A DNA stretch of 64,000 nt from Glycine soja (GCF_004193775.1 NC_041007.1:27734476-27798475); one strand, 5' to 3'; positions 1 to 11,715 are shown, counted from the stretch's first letter. Numbers and translations: made by a program. Notes: generated by a model from the letters alone, not told the origin.

Positions 1-735
1 AATTTGCAATTGTGATATTTTATAAATGGAAAGCTTCATGTAACCTAGTAAATTAGCATGCATATACCTTTGCTGCATATATAATGACCATTTGTGTTGA
101 TATCAATACACTTCCAAGTACAAAACTGATTGATTTATAAGGAAAGAACTAACACATATGCTATAATTTCCATATATTCATGCTACCTCGAGCCATGTTT
201 TTTTTCTATAACCACTTCAAATAAATTGTAACTTTTCTTTTTAAATATCAAAGTCTTCAATTAAGCATTTTTCCAAATAAACAAGGTTATGTAAATAAAT
301 TGGACTAAACTTATGTACGAATTAATTTTCACAAATTAATATTTTACACACTCAAATAAAGTGCAATCAACACAAAATTGCTATTGACCCATACAAATTG
401 CAAATCTGTAATGACTTTACGAATTCATAATATGTATCAAATTCAACAAAGGAAAATTTTGTAATTGTCCAAAATGGCCTGGGTGCCCAAGTATATTGGT
501 GGGTGCAGGAAGCAAATTTGGTGCTATGATGAATGCTTCGTTCTTAAAACCACAAACTTCGTATACGGTCTCATTTGCTTCTCTTCATTTCCAAAGCCGG
601 AGACACCTCCTACACTGACCAGTGAAGAACACATGCCTATCTTGCAAAGATGAAGATCAAGCCGGGGTTGGAAGACAAAGTTGGTCCGTATAACGTCCAA
701 CCACAACGCCCCATTCCACCATCATCACTATTTGG
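1..735. other. AT-rich flank, no gene recognised
   Basis: AT-rich DNA with scattered short reading frames and no recognisable protein. Roughly 465-735 is less AT-rich and continues across element D into 9752 onward once the element and its 5-bp duplication (tttgg, 731-735) are removed, so both sides were one host segment. A short exon-like stretch is possible, but nothing identifies it. Confidence 0.6.
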
Positions 736-3361
736 TGTAACACCCTGAAATTTTGCTAATTATAAATTGATGTTTAATTGCATTTATCGTGTTATTGATT
801 ATACGATTGACTTGAATGAGTTGAGGTATGGTCTGAATTAGTCATGTGTGATTTCCTTGATGTGGATGATGAGTTATGTGGAGTTTTACTAACCAAAGTT
901 GAAATTATAAGATTTCAAAATTTACCTAAACTTATTCTAGTAAAATCATGATCCAAGATTTGTAACCGTTGGATCATGTTAAAATTTTGATTGTCGGTTC
1001 CTGCGATATGTCCCCACGGTTTGACCGTTGGGATTTTGAAAATAACAACTTTTGATGTCTCACTTAGCACGAGAAGTGTGCTAAGTGCAATTCCAACCTG
1101 AGAGGGAATTGAGCTGAGCAAGAATTGTCGCGCTTAGTGCAAAAGGAATTGAGCTTAGCGTGAATTGTCGCACTTAGTGCCAAAAGTGGACTCCCGCTTA
1201 GCGATATGAGCTCGCTAAGCGAGATCTGCAAATTATAAATACGTTTTTCAGCGTGAAAAATATGATTTCACGCCTCTCTCTCTCTCTCTAAACTCCATCC
1301 AAACTACCTTAGAAACTCTTTCTTCACCACTCACAACCACCGGTGGCCACCACGAGCCAGCGTTGCATTCCGTTGAACCACCACACCGAGAGGAATTTTT
1401 TAATCAGAGTGGAATCCTCATAATCAACCTCATGGATTTGATGGAGAACAATCCCTCAAATCCTTTTTTTACATAGCTTCTTTGAGGTAATCTTGACTTC
1501 TAAGCCTTCCTCCTAGTTAGTTTGAGCTTCTCTTAGTGTTTCTTGTGTTTTAGGTACTGTAATAGGGTGTTTTTACAGTTCCTTTCAAAAACCCTTGAAA
1601 ATTAGACGTTATAAAAGTTCTTTTTATAAAATTGATGTTATTTTCGTGACCTTCACTGAATGCGGTCACACTGGCGTGATTGAAATTTCAAAATGATGTC
1701 TCGTTTTAGTAGAATCTAAAATGCCCCTTAGCCCTTTGATTTTTGACTGGGGTAATTGACCCTAAATGTTGTTATTAACATTGTTTTTGAAATCCATACT
1801 AAATTTCTTTCAATTTGGTATATAGAACATTGCATTTGGATTGACAAACATGAACGAAAGAGGTCTTTGTGCAACACAAAGAGGAACTGATGGAGAACTC
1901 ATGATAGGTGAGGGGAGTTTATTATAATTTATCGCTTTTGATACCATAGTTGGAGTTAGGGAACCTAACTATGAGGATGTATGCATGTCCCTGTTGAATG
2001 CTAGTTTCTAAGAAAAATAATGTTTTTTACTAATTGGATGTGATACGTCTGTTATTGATAAATGACATTATTAATTTTGTAAGACTTGTGTTGTCTGAAG
2101 ACTTGGGGAGTGTGAATCTCAGGCATGAACTATATATGTGTGTATATGCAGAATGTGATTTACTAAGGATATTGTTATTGATGATATAAATTGATATTAG
2201 GTGACGTTGATGTGTATGATAATGTTGATAGAGAATTATGTTGTTATTGAAGAAGATATCGATAATAATTGATACGAGACGATGTTGGTGTTGATGATAA
2301 TGTTGGTATTAATGATTATGTTGATATGAGATGATGTTGTTGTTGTTGTTGTTGATAATGTCATTGAGATGAGATTGTTTTGATGTTGAGAATGACATTG
2401 AGATGAGATGATGTTGATGTTGAGAATAACATTGATATGAGATGATGCTGATGTTGAAAATGTCATTGTGATGATGTGTGATGTGTATGTACATGGGGGG
2501 GGGGGTGCAGTGACGATGTTGGATATCCTTGGTGGGGGAAATAAAGTGGTTAAAGAGAGTTTTAAGAATCTCCGGAGGGGGATGGCTTAGAATCTTTAAT
2601 TATCCACGGTCAAGGCATTGATGGTGCCCATGTTTCATATTTCATATTTCATGCAAATAGTATAAACTTTGTCAGTAAGTACTTGTAGTCTCTCATGAGG
2701 GGGAATACTTGTACTTGGTGGCATGCCACTCGGTTTGGAACTCCCTTGAGACTCAGGTTGATCACCATGGGGGAGTTGCCTATGCATGATAAGGTGACCT
2801 CGACACTTACTGCCTGGTTTCCCTAAGTGAGAGTGTCGTGTGGATACACTTAGGCTATTTCCTTGATGAATGGTACCACATTGAATTTGAGAGTTGAGGT
2901 CAGGTGCATGCATCATACTGAGCATGATTGATTGGAATTATGAGTGGATGATGACTACTTGTTGAATGTATGCTGGACTAATGGATGTTTGTGCAAGCTT
3001 ATGGTATTTGTTAATGTTTTCTTACCAATTATGGTTATTTAATTTTTGTATTAATTTCTTTTATAATAAACTCATCCTTGGAATTTTTGTACCGTGTGGT
3101 TGATACCTGTGATGATCGTGAACCTTTGTTTGTGGAAGCAGAATGACGACAGTAGAGTAAGTGAAGTGAGATACTTTTATGGAGCCGCCAAGCCGACATG
3201 ATGACGTTGGGATTATTTTAGGAGAGAGTTAGTTTTGTTAATCAACTCCTCCATAGCCGATTCCATAATTCTTTTTTTGAATTGAGAATGTAAATCACAA
3301 ATTTAATTATATGTATGAACTAATTTACTTTCCATTATGTGAATGATGTGTACTGGGTTAC

Positions 3362-3396
<35 letters not shown>

Positions 3397-3551
3397 ATAT
3401 ATTCATTTAAGTAATTATGCGTTGTTTGGGGAATGTATATTGCAAAAAATTTACCTTTATTTTTCATAAGCAAATTAACGGAGTTTTCCTTTTAAAAATT
3501 GAAATTTATGTGGTTTAGAGTGGTGATATAGTGACGAGGCGGGTCGTTTCA
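736..3551 (+). repeat. 5' LTR of element D (2816 bp)
   Basis: Starts TGTAACACCC and ends GTCGTTTCA directly before the primer-binding site. A cluster of short GCTTAGC/GCTAAGC-type motifs at about 1064-1222 lies just upstream of a TATA box at 1234-1240, marking the U3 promoter. Downstream are imperfect repeats of about 33 bp (2280-2480), an 11-G run (2495-2505) and a TA microsatellite (3362-3384). The last about 715 bp match the truncated 3' LTR at 9008-9746, and the beginning matches the LTR start at the right edge of the window. Confidence 0.9.
1234..1240 (+). promoter_or_regulatory. TATA box of element D LTR
   Basis: TATAAAT follows a cluster of palindrome-like GCTTAGC/GCTAAGC motifs and precedes a CT-rich stretch (1268-1295), as expected at the start of an LTR transcript. 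Position and context are seen; activity is inferred. Confidence 0.6.
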
Positions 3552-3555
3552 TTAG

Positions 3556-3567
3556 TGGTATCAGAGC
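3556..3567 (+). other. Primer-binding site of element D (tRNA-iMet type)
   Basis: TGGTATCAGAGC lies four bases after the LTR end. It complements the 3' end of plant initiator tRNA-Met, the usual primer of many plant LTR retrotransposons. Confidence 0.9.
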
Positions 3568-4018
3568 CGATCAAACCTTTTGGCCAGTGAGTTACGAGTC
3601 GGCTATGTTTCTCTGTGAATTTTGTGGTTGCCTTGTTGAATGCTTGATGTTTGTTGTTTGTATTTGGAACTTACTCAGCTTGTTGTGTTTCCATGAGTCA
3701 TAGAGATTTGATTGGTGTAGTCATAACATGTTTGTTCCCTTGATGTCTGCTATTTCATGAGTTTCAATGCCTTGTCATGAGTTATCAGATTGGCCATCTG
3801 TAAAATTTGTGAAGTGCAATGGGATGATATGGCAAGCGATTAGGAATACAAAGGATGAAAAGTAAGTGTTAATGTCTCAAGAGATTTAGAGGAGTAATTT
3901 CTCAAGGCATTAGCTCTCAAAAGTAACTAAGTAGGGACTTAAGATAGGTGTGATTTTGTTCTGTTCTTTTTCTTGTGTGTATTCTTTCCACGTTCTCACT
4001 TCCTGGTGTGTATAGGGA

Positions 4019-5143
4019 ATGATGGCTGGGTGGAATGATTGTGCGATAGCTGATGCTCTCCAAGCCTTAGCTCGAACTATGGGGAATCATAATAGGGGAG
4101 GAGTTGCTGGAGATGTTGAGTACCAAGGGTTGGACTGCTTCCAATGAAACAATCCTCTTGCTTTCAACGGAGGATACAACCCTGATGGTGCTCAGAATTA
4201 GATAAGGGAGATCAAGAAAATCTTTCTAGTGATGGCATGTCCGGAGGCAAAAAAAGTTGCTTTTGGTACATATACTCTGGTGGAAGAAGCTGAGTATTGG
4301 TGGGAGAATACTCGCTAATGCTTAGAGTTTGAAGGTCAAGTTGTGACCTGGGATGTCTTCAAGAGGGTATTTCTGGAGAAATACTTTCCTGAGGATGTTA
4401 GGAACAAGAAGGAGATGGAGTTCCTTGAGCTCAAGCATGGGAACATGACTGTGGCTGAATATGCAGCCAAGTTTGAGGAATTGGTAAGGTACTTTCTGCA
4501 TTATCAAGGAAGAGATGGCGAAAGTTCAAAGTATGTGAAGTTTATGAATGGCTTGTGACCTGAGGTGAATCAAGTTGTGAATTACCAAGGTATTCGTCAG
4601 TTTCCACTTTTGGTGAACATGTGTTGGATTTGGGATGAAAACTCTCGAGATAGTGCGGCCTATTATAGGAGTACAGGCCCAATGAAGAACAAAAAGAATG
4701 GACCTTAACATAGGGAAAAACCGTACTCAACTCCCTCTAAGCAATATGGTAATCGCCCCAACAATCAAAGGACTGTTGCTATGGGTGGTGTTAGTGGTAG
4801 CAAACCCACTACTTCCTCAACTCTGATCACATGTTACAAATGTGGTAAGCCAGGGCATATCTCCTCAAATTGTGCTAATAAAGGCATGACTTGTTTCAAT
4901 TGTAAGCAGAAAGGGCATATTCAGAGAGATTGCCTATATCCCAAGAAGGAGCGGAATGGTGTGGGCCTGAATGACCAAACTGGATGTTCGAAGGCCACAG
5001 GAAGAGTCTTTACCCTTAACGGTGATGAAGCTTCAAAATCCAAGGATCTAATCCAAGGTAAATGTTTCATAAGTGGGATTCCCTTACTTATGCTATTTGA
5101 CTCATCAAGGAACTTAAGCTTGTTCGTGTGTAGAGAAACTTAA
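4019..5143 (+). pseudogene. Element D gag (capsid/nucleocapsid), broken
   Basis: Starts at an ATG ATG pair and reads MMAGWNDCAIADALQALA, typical of chromovirus Gag. The capsid part (about 4190-4560) holds the retrotransposon-gag signature with WDVFKRVFLEKYFPEDVRNK. Two zinc knuckles follow at about 4828-4930, CYKCGKPGHISSNC and CFNCKQKGHIQRDC, both with C-X2-C-X4-H-X4-C spacing, for RNA binding. In-frame stops near 4146, 4200, 4316, 4556 and 4706 break it. The frame runs into a protease remnant in which the usual D-S-G-A active site reads DSSRN, so protease is also dead. Confidence 0.85.
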
Positions 5144-5918
5144 GCTTTCTGTGTCTTCTTTAAATAAAGATCCAGTGGTAGAGACCCCAACTAGTGGTTC
5201 TGTGTTAACTTCTAATATGTGTTTGAATTGTCCTATGGAAATTTCTAGTAGAACATTCTTGATTGATCTGATTTGTTTGCCTTTGATCCAAATTGATGTT
5301 ATTTTGGGTATGGACTGGTTATCTTCCAACCATGTCTTGTAAAACTATTTTGATAAAACTGTGGTGTTTGATGATTTTGGAGTGAGTAAGGATAGGATAT
5401 TTATATCTGCCAACCAAGTTGTGATATCTTTAAAAGAAGATGCTTAAGTGCATATGATCTTGTTTAACTTTGAAGTAGAGACAAATGTTTCCATGGGTGA
5501 CCTCCCTGTTGTTAGAGTGTTTCCTAAAGTGTTCCCTGAAGATATATCTGGTTTACCACCTGAGAAAGAGAGAGTTTTCTGTAGACCTGGTACCTGGTGC
5601 TAGACCCATATCCAAAGCCCCTTATAGGATGTCTCCTATAGAGTTAGCCGAGCTTAAGAAATAGTTAGAGAAGTTGTTGGAGAAGCAGTTTGTCAGACCC
5701 AGTATGTCTCCATGGGGAGCACCAGTGTTGTTAGTAAAGAAGAAAGATGAGACCATGCGGTTGTGTGTAGACGTCAGTTAAATAAGGTGACAATTAAGAA
5801 TAAGTACCTTTTGCCTAGAATAGAAGACCTTATGGACCAGTAGTAGGAGTTTGTGTGTTTTGCAAGATAGACATTAGGTCAGGTTACCATCAGATCCGAA
5901 TGAAGTTTGAGGATATTT
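5144..5918 (+). pseudogene. Element D protease end and start of reverse transcriptase, broken
   Basis: The protease tail is seen as DVILGMDWLSSNHV (about 5295-5338). The linker [20 protein letters not shown] leads into RT (about 5495 on), with the conserved PYRMSP, the stretch [20 protein letters not shown], then frame breaks and the KIDIRSGYHQIRMKFEDI-like region up to the solo LTR. Multiple stops and frameshifts are present. Element E carries a homologous but differently deleted version at 61200-61580. Confidence 0.8.
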
Positions 5919-5923
5919 TGAAG

Positions 5924-6901
5924 TGATGCAATCCTACCCGCAAAGGACATTGGATAGAAGACTCCAAGAAGATTGGGCCAAAGATGCAAGAGAAGGCCCT
6001 AGGATTCTCATGAGCCTTAGGGTAGATTTTGGGTCCATGGGCTAAGTATGAGCCCACTTATCTTTGTACATATTAGATTAAGGTTTCATTATTTTTGGGC
6101 CTTTTATTTAGGGCTCCATAATGTAGGTAGGGTACCCTAGAATTGTAGGATTTTTCATCCCTTGTATTTTAGGGCACCTAGACTAGCTTTTGTATTAGGG
6201 GTAGTTTTGTAATTTCACATGCATTAAGTGAATATTTGATGTGTGTGTTGGGAAATAAATTTAGTTGAATGGGAGAAGCCCAATCCAATTAAATTTTAGA
6301 GGGGGAGGTGAGCATTTGCTTGCTATACCCCATTGCCAAATCATATAGTCACACTTTGTGCATGTCCTTCATGCTTTACATGCCTCATGACACCTAAGCA
6401 CATTTAGTGGAGAATCTTGGACTTGATCTTGGATTAGTGGGCTGAATCATAACTGAAATTCACTAATCACAATTAGTGAATTTTTGGCTCCAAAATTTGG
6501 CTCCACAAATTCAATTTCAAATTCAAGTGAAATTTGAATAGAAATTTAAATTTCCCTCTAATTTTGTGTGACACTTAGGCTATATAAATATAGGTGATGT
6601 GTGTGTATTTTTTTTTCAACTTTGATCATTTGAGAATTACACTTCAAAGTTCAGACTTCTTTTAAGGCACAAAATTTCGTGCTCCCTCTTTCCTTCTCCC
6701 TCCATTCTTTTTCTCATACCTTCAAGCTCTTATCCATGGCTTCCTATGGTGGTGAGCTTCTTCTTGACTCATCTTCTCCTTGAAGTGACGTCTCCAATCA
6801 TCTTTCTCCTTCTCCATTCTACTACCATTGATATTCAAGAAGCAAAGGACTCCATTGATGAAGAAGATCCAAGGCCTACAAGCTCCAATGGAGTTACATC
6901 A
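5924..6901 (+). mobile_element. Solo LTR of family A inside element D RT
   Basis: A 978-bp LTR beginning TGATGCAATCC and ending GTTACATCA, matching both LTRs of element A (12562-13540, 43647-44616) and of element F. A perfect 5-bp duplication tgaag (5919-5923 and 6902-6906) flanks it and the RT coding sequence continues on each side, so it is a true insertion reduced to one LTR, presumably by LTR-LTR recombination. No internal sequence remains. Confidence 0.95.
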
Positions 6902-7140
6902 TGAAGACTGCTTTTAGGACCCGTTATGGTCACTACAAGTATCTTGTCATGCCCTTTGGTGTGACTAATGCTCTAGGTGTGTTTATGGACTACATGAATA
7001 AAGTTTTTCACCCTTACCTCAATAGTTTTGTGGTAGTATTCATAGATGATATTTTGGTATATTCAAAGACTAGAGAGGAACATGAAGAGCACTTGAGTAC
7101 TTGTTTAGTCAGAAAGAGTTGAACACGCTTCAAAGGAGAT
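6902..7140 (+). pseudogene. Element D reverse transcriptase core fragment
   Basis: Continues the RT after the solo [22 protein letters not shown] (fingers/palm) and [19 protein letters not shown] with the catalytic DD pair. The frame then jumps from the end of this motif straight to the RNase H tail (a GTACTTGTTTAGT stretch). Comparison with element E shows that the RT thumb and nearly all of RNase H were deleted, apparently between short CTTGAG/CTTAAG repeats. Confidence 0.85.
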
Positions 7141-8489
7141 GACTAGAGTTTCTTAAAGATTATGATTTTGAGCTTAGCTACCATCCCGACAAAACCAATG
7201 TAATAGTTGATACCTTGAGTAGGAAATCCCTACATATATCTGCCTTGATCGTTAGAGAGGTGGATCTCCTAGAACAATTTAGAGACCTTAGGCTTGCATG
7301 TGAGGTTACCCTTAATAGTGTGAGATTGGGAGTTTTGAGGATCACCAGTTAGTTACTAGGAGATATCAGGGAGGGCCAAAAGATTGATCGTTTTCTAAGG
7401 ACTCAGTTAGAAGCTATAGAGTCAGGGAGAGATAGTAGTTTCATTGTGGGATCGGATGAAGTCTTGAGACTTCAAGATAGAATTTGCGTTCCTAATGTGC
7501 CAGAACTTAGGAAGATGATCTTAGAGGAAGGACATAGGAGTAACCTGAGCATCCACCCTGGTGCTACCAAGATGTATCAGGATCTGAAGATGATGTTTTG
7601 GTGGCCCAACAAGAAGAGAGAGGTTAGTTAGTTTATGTATGCATGTTTAGTTTGTCAAAAGGCTAAGATAGAACATCAAAGGCCTTTAGGGAAACTACAA
7701 CCCTTATAGATACCTAATGGAAGTGGGATAGTATTTTCATGGATTTTGTTGTAGGACTACCTAGGACACCTAAAGGTTTAGATTCTATTTGGGTTATTAT
7801 TGACAGACTAACCAAGTATACTCACTTTATTCCTATTAATATCAGATTTTCCTTAGAGAAGTTGACCTCCCTGTATATTAGTGAGATTGTCAGATTACAT
7901 GGTGTGCCATCTAGCATAGTGTCTGATAAAGATCCTAGGTTTACCTCTAGATTTTGGGGGAGTCTGAACAAAGCATTGGGAACCAAGCTTAGACTAAGTT
8001 CAGCCTACCACCCTCAGACTTATGGCCAAACTAAATGGACCATTCATTCGTTGGAGGACCTTTAGAGGGCGTGTGTTTTAGAATAAAAGAGGAGTTGGGA
8101 GAGTTTTCTGTCATTAATAGAGTTCACTTATAACAATAGTTTTCACTCTACCATTGGCATGGCTCCCTATGAAGCTTTGTATGGTAAAAGGTGTAGGACA
8201 CCCTTACATTGGCTAGAGCCCCAGGAAGACCTCACCTTAGGACTTGAAGTGGTATAACAAACCACTGAGAAGGTCAAGTTGATCCAAGAGAAGATGAGGA
8301 CTGCTGAGAGTAGGCAGAAAAATTATCAGGACAAGAGGAGGAAAGACCTGGAGTTTAAGGTTAGTGATCATGTATTCTTGAGACTGGGGTTGGTTGAGCA
8401 TTGTAATCCCAAAAACTCACACCTCTTTTTGTCAGTCCTTTCCAAATTCTCAAAAGAGTCGGTCCTGTGTCATACCAAATTGCATTACT
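7141..8489 (+). pseudogene. Element D RNase H tail and integrase, broken
   Basis: [15 protein letters not shown] is the RNase H tail. LRLQDRICVPNVPELRKMIL begins the integrase N-terminal zinc region (about 7446-7680). The core reads MDFVVGLPRTPKGLDSIWVI with the first catalytic D, then SDKDPRFTSRFW with the second D. The third acidic residue falls in QTYGQTKWTI, where the usual E (QTDGQ-[ST]-E) is K, so the active site is lost. Later parts include NNSFHSTIGMAPYEALYGK and the RVGP-like end near 8450-8489. The chromodomain seen in element E is absent here. Several stops interrupt it. Confidence 0.85.
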
Positions 8490-9007
8490 TTCCAGTCTCA
8501 CTTAAAATCCAATTTCATGACACTAGTGATCAAATACAATCATGCATCACGAGTAGAATGAAATCATAAATAATTAGTAGAAAAGATTGATACATATATA
8601 ATATCAAAAGGGATACATAAGGGTACAAAATTTACATCCAATCCTTAATAAAAACTAGCCGATCATTGCACAGAGCACAAGAGAAATGATGAAGGATGTG
8701 ATCCATGGTATGAACGCTGAAATCTAATCCTGTGTTTTCTTGAATTAATTTAAATTGTTTCCGTAATTTCCATATTTCCGATGCACTGAATTCCATTATT
8801 TCCGCAAGTCCGTTATTTTTACTATTCTTTTACTTTCAGTTAGTTAAACAAAAACCAAATGACATTCGATTGAATTTGTACATAACTATTAAATTGGTAA
8901 CCTTTATCTGAATGAATTAAATAACTCAAATCCATGTGGAGACGAACTCCTTTATAAATGTGAAACCTACAACGACAATTGGTACGCTTGCCAAAAGTCA
9001 TTAACGA
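8490..9007. other. Filler sequence between integrase and truncated 3' LTR of D
   Basis: This replaces the integrase end, the chromodomain, the polypurine tract and about the first 2 kb of the 3' LTR. It matches neither element E nor the 5' LTR by eye. The last about 170 bp (TGTGGAGACGAACTCC and following) resemble the tail of some plant gypsy LTRs, so it may be a scrap of another element picked up at a deletion repair. No gene seen. Confidence 0.45.
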
Positions 9008-9526
9008 TGGACACACTTAGGCTATTTCCTTGATGAATGGTACCACATTGCATTTGAGAGTTGAGGTCAGGTGCATGCATCATACTAAGCTTGATTGATT
9101 GGAATTATGGATGGATGATGACTACTTGTTGAATGTATGTTGGACTAATGGTTGTTTGTGTGTGCTTATGGTATTTGTTAATGTTTTCTTACTAATTATG
9201 GTTATTTAATTTTTGTATTAATTTCTTTTATAATAAACTCACCCTTGCAATTTTTGTACCGTGAGGTTGGTACTTGTGATGATTGCGAACCTTTGTTCAT
9301 AGGAGCAGAATGACAGCAGTAGAGTAAGTGAAGTGAGATTCTTTTGTGGAGTCGTCAAGCCGACGTGATCACATTGGGATTATTTTGGGAGAGAGTTGTG
9401 TTTTGTTAATCAACTCCTTCATAGCTGATTCCATAATTCTTTTCTTGAATTGAGGATGTAAATCATAGATTTATTTATATGTATGAACTAATTTACTTTT
9501 TATTATATGAATGATGTGTACTAAGT

Positions 9527-9603
<77 letters not shown>

Positions 9604-9746
9604 TAATTGTGCATTGTTTGGGGAATATATATCGCGAAAAATTTACCTTCGTTTTTCATAAGCAAATTAACAGAGTTTTCCTTTTAAAAATTGAAATTTA
9701 CGCAGTTTTGAGTGGTGATATCGTAGCAACAAGGCGGGTCGTTACA
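9008..9746 (+). repeat. Truncated 3' LTR of element D
   Basis: Matches the last part of the 5' LTR from about 2835 (CACTTAGGCTATTTCCTTGA onward) to its end, closing with GTCGTTACA before the duplication tttgg. Only the right about 740 bp remain. The internal AT microsatellite is much longer than in the 5' copy. Confidence 0.9.
9531..9600. repeat. (AT)35 microsatellite
   Basis: Seventy uninterrupted bases of AT dinucleotide. The matching site in the 5' LTR (3362-3384) has only about 11 units followed by GTATGTATG, so the run expanded after insertion or the other copy contracted. Confidence 0.95.
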
Positions 9747-9751
9747 TTTGG

Positions 9752-10734
9752 CACCCTCAACCTGTCTCACCAGTTGCGCGTCGAGCCACCACGCCTGGTA
9801 AAAATGTTTAAACTAGACCCAACATCATATTAGGCTTAATGTTCTCTGCATGCGCTTTTAGTTTGAATTTAGGAAAAGAGCATTAGGAGTGGCTAAACGC
9901 AGATTATGTTAGGCATGCTAATTGAATGGCCTAACTGTTATTACATAATAAATGTTTGTCAGAAAATGATTTCTATTTTACCCATTTAATTTATATGAAC
10001 ATTGTGTAGTAATAGCTTTGTGTATGAAGGGACTTTCATCATGCCACAAGATTATTATGTCAAATTTGTAATAGCATTGTCTACTAATACATTGTATGAA
10101 GGGCTTTTCATCTTCCTTTTCTTCATTAACAAAGTATATCATTTTTTTGATAATGATAACACTATGGAACAAAAAACCAGAGAGCTAGGCACATTGTTCT
10201 GTTACCTTTTGAAATTTCCTTTTCAGCAAATTATGAGTATTGTAGTTTTATCCATCTCATTGCATTTATTTATTGATTGGTTGTTCTGTTTCAATTCATA
10301 ATATGCATAACTTTGGGCACATTGAACATGGATAATAGGTGTGTGATGTACATCTTTATGTGAGGCTAAGAAGGAATTGGCTTTCATCGTGACACAAGAT
10401 TAATGTCAATTTTGTTATATCATTGTATAATAATCTACTTAAATGGTTATTTATGTGTCAACATTTAATCATGCCAAATTTATAATTCTATATGGATTTT
10501 AGAATTAATGAACGAAGACCATAGAAAGTGCTATGAAATGGCCAACATCATGTTGCAGATCACAAGAACATCATAGGAGATTTTAAACATTGTTCATGCC
10601 AAGGAACAGGTCAACCATTTATTATGATATTGTTGTCATTTTCATTTTTATTTAACATATCATTTTTTCAATTATTTTATACAACTGATCAACCAATTAT
10701 TCTCATTCTAATGTTACACCTATTTCAAATGTAG
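9752..10734. other. Host flank, no gene recognised
   Basis: The right side of the target of element D. It holds short AT-rich reading frames only. A possible first exon of the B3-like pseudogene sits near 10538-10606 (an ATG followed by about 23 codons with a stop and a GT donor at GAACAG/GTCAAC), but this is weak. Confidence 0.4.
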
Positions 10735-11414
10735 ACTTACGGTGAAGTTACTAGGTCGTTTTCCATGAGGTGGAAGGACATGGTTGAACGTTACTGGCAT
10801 TTGGTTGACAAAAATGGAAATATGCATACCATTGTCTACAACCAAGATTTGGATGGCCCAACCATTGTATTAGGGTGAACAACATTAAGGGATTTCTATT
10901 AGTTGATCGAAGATCATCAAGTGATGTTAACTTATTATGGTCTGAGTCTATTCTTGTTGACCATATTCAAAACTAGTAGCCATCCAAAATCGTTCCCAAA
11001 ATGGCACTCATTATACCATAAAGTGCCAAATTCGGTCATTTTCAACGTGCTTTTGAATCAATACAAAATTACCTGTAGCAGCTTGGTAAGTCACTTAGTA
11101 ATTTACTTAATCATTTGGCCAACCTTTATTTGCCAAGATTTTAATTTTTTCCATTTCTCACATAAAGTTATTGTTAATATCAGGATGTTCCAAGCAGGAT
11201 GTATTATTTTATGAAAGACAAAGGGTTCACTCATTTGAATTTGGAAGACATTGCGGAATGCCTCATTGTTTACAATCAGTGGAGAAAGACAACTAAAGTT
11301 GGAGCCGGATGGAAATTTTTTTTTGAAACACAAACTTTCGAACCTGACATGGAAATTATCTTCAAATTCCCTGATCCAACAGTTAACTATGTTTTATTTT
11401 GGCCATGTTTGTAA
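10735..11414 (+). pseudogene. B3-like (REM-type) DNA-binding protein pseudogene, two exons
   Basis: Exon 10735-11085 follows an AG acceptor (ATGTAG) and reads TYGEVTRSFSMRWKDMVERY, then a stretch with DHQVMLTYYGLSLFLLTIFK, the strand pattern of a plant B3 fold. Intron 11086-11183 has GT...AG ends (GTAAG...TATCAG). Exon 11184-11414 continues in phase with LDVPSRMYYFMKDKGFTHLN and ends VGAGWKFFFETQTFEPDMEI and FWPCL then a stop; GxGWKxF...L.xxD is the usual end of a B3 domain. Two in-frame stops (TGA for likely W, TAG for likely Q, near 10876-10903) mark it as a pseudogene. The family call rests on pattern, not a search. It is the only host-gene-like sequence in the window. Confidence 0.5.
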
Positions 11415-11715
11415 ATTAAGTACAATGTTATTTTGACTATTGTAAATATTTGTAAATTGACTCTTTATTTTGTGGGCGTGCTTTTCCTACAAACAATGTC
11501 TCTAACATTATGACTTTGTTCATTGGTTGTTTCTTATATAATATTTGTTTTATTATGGTAGACCTTCAATTCAGTTTACGTGTGTTGATCATAAATTTAT
11601 TGAGCCATATTCATTTTTGTTCTTATTTACTTAGTTTCCAATTAAATACATCATAATACTATCCAGTGTTATAGCCATACTAATATAATTATACTGTCAA
11701 TTTTCATGTACTGAA
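11415..11715. other. AT-rich spacer, nothing recognised
   Basis: Lies between the B3-like pseudogene and the truncated 3' end of the LINE. No poly-T or duplication marks the LINE end, which suggests the LINE was cut by a later deletion. Confidence 0.5.

Larger units (their letters stand above)
736..9746 (+). mobile_element. Element D: Ty3/gypsy chromovirus (Tekay/Del type), decayed, nested solo LTR inside
   Basis: Bounded by TG...CA LTRs and a perfect 5-bp target duplication tttgg at 731-735 and 9747-9751. Order inside is 5' LTR, tRNA-iMet primer-binding site, gag with two CCHC knuckles, protease, reverse transcriptase, integrase, and a truncated 3' LTR. RNase H, the end of RT, the chromodomain, the polypurine tract and about 2 kb of the 3' LTR are gone. 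The related element E at 55738-64000 keeps several of these parts and an apparent chromodomain, which is why I place the family in the Tekay/Del-type chromoviruses. Without the inserted solo LTR the element is about 8.0 kb. Every ORF is broken, so it cannot be autonomous. Confidence 0.9.

Noticed and set aside
465..720. ORFs of about 60 codons in the left flank as a gene
   Set aside because: Short, without domain, and overlapping on both strands; kept only as unassigned host flank.
2236..2494. Minus-strand ORFs rich in I, N, H and S in the D LTR
   Set aside because: Produced by imperfect repeats of GATGTTGATGTTGAGAATG type in an LTR; not conserved protein.
9471..9665. ORF with a YIYIYI run
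   Set aside because: It is the AT microsatellite in translation.
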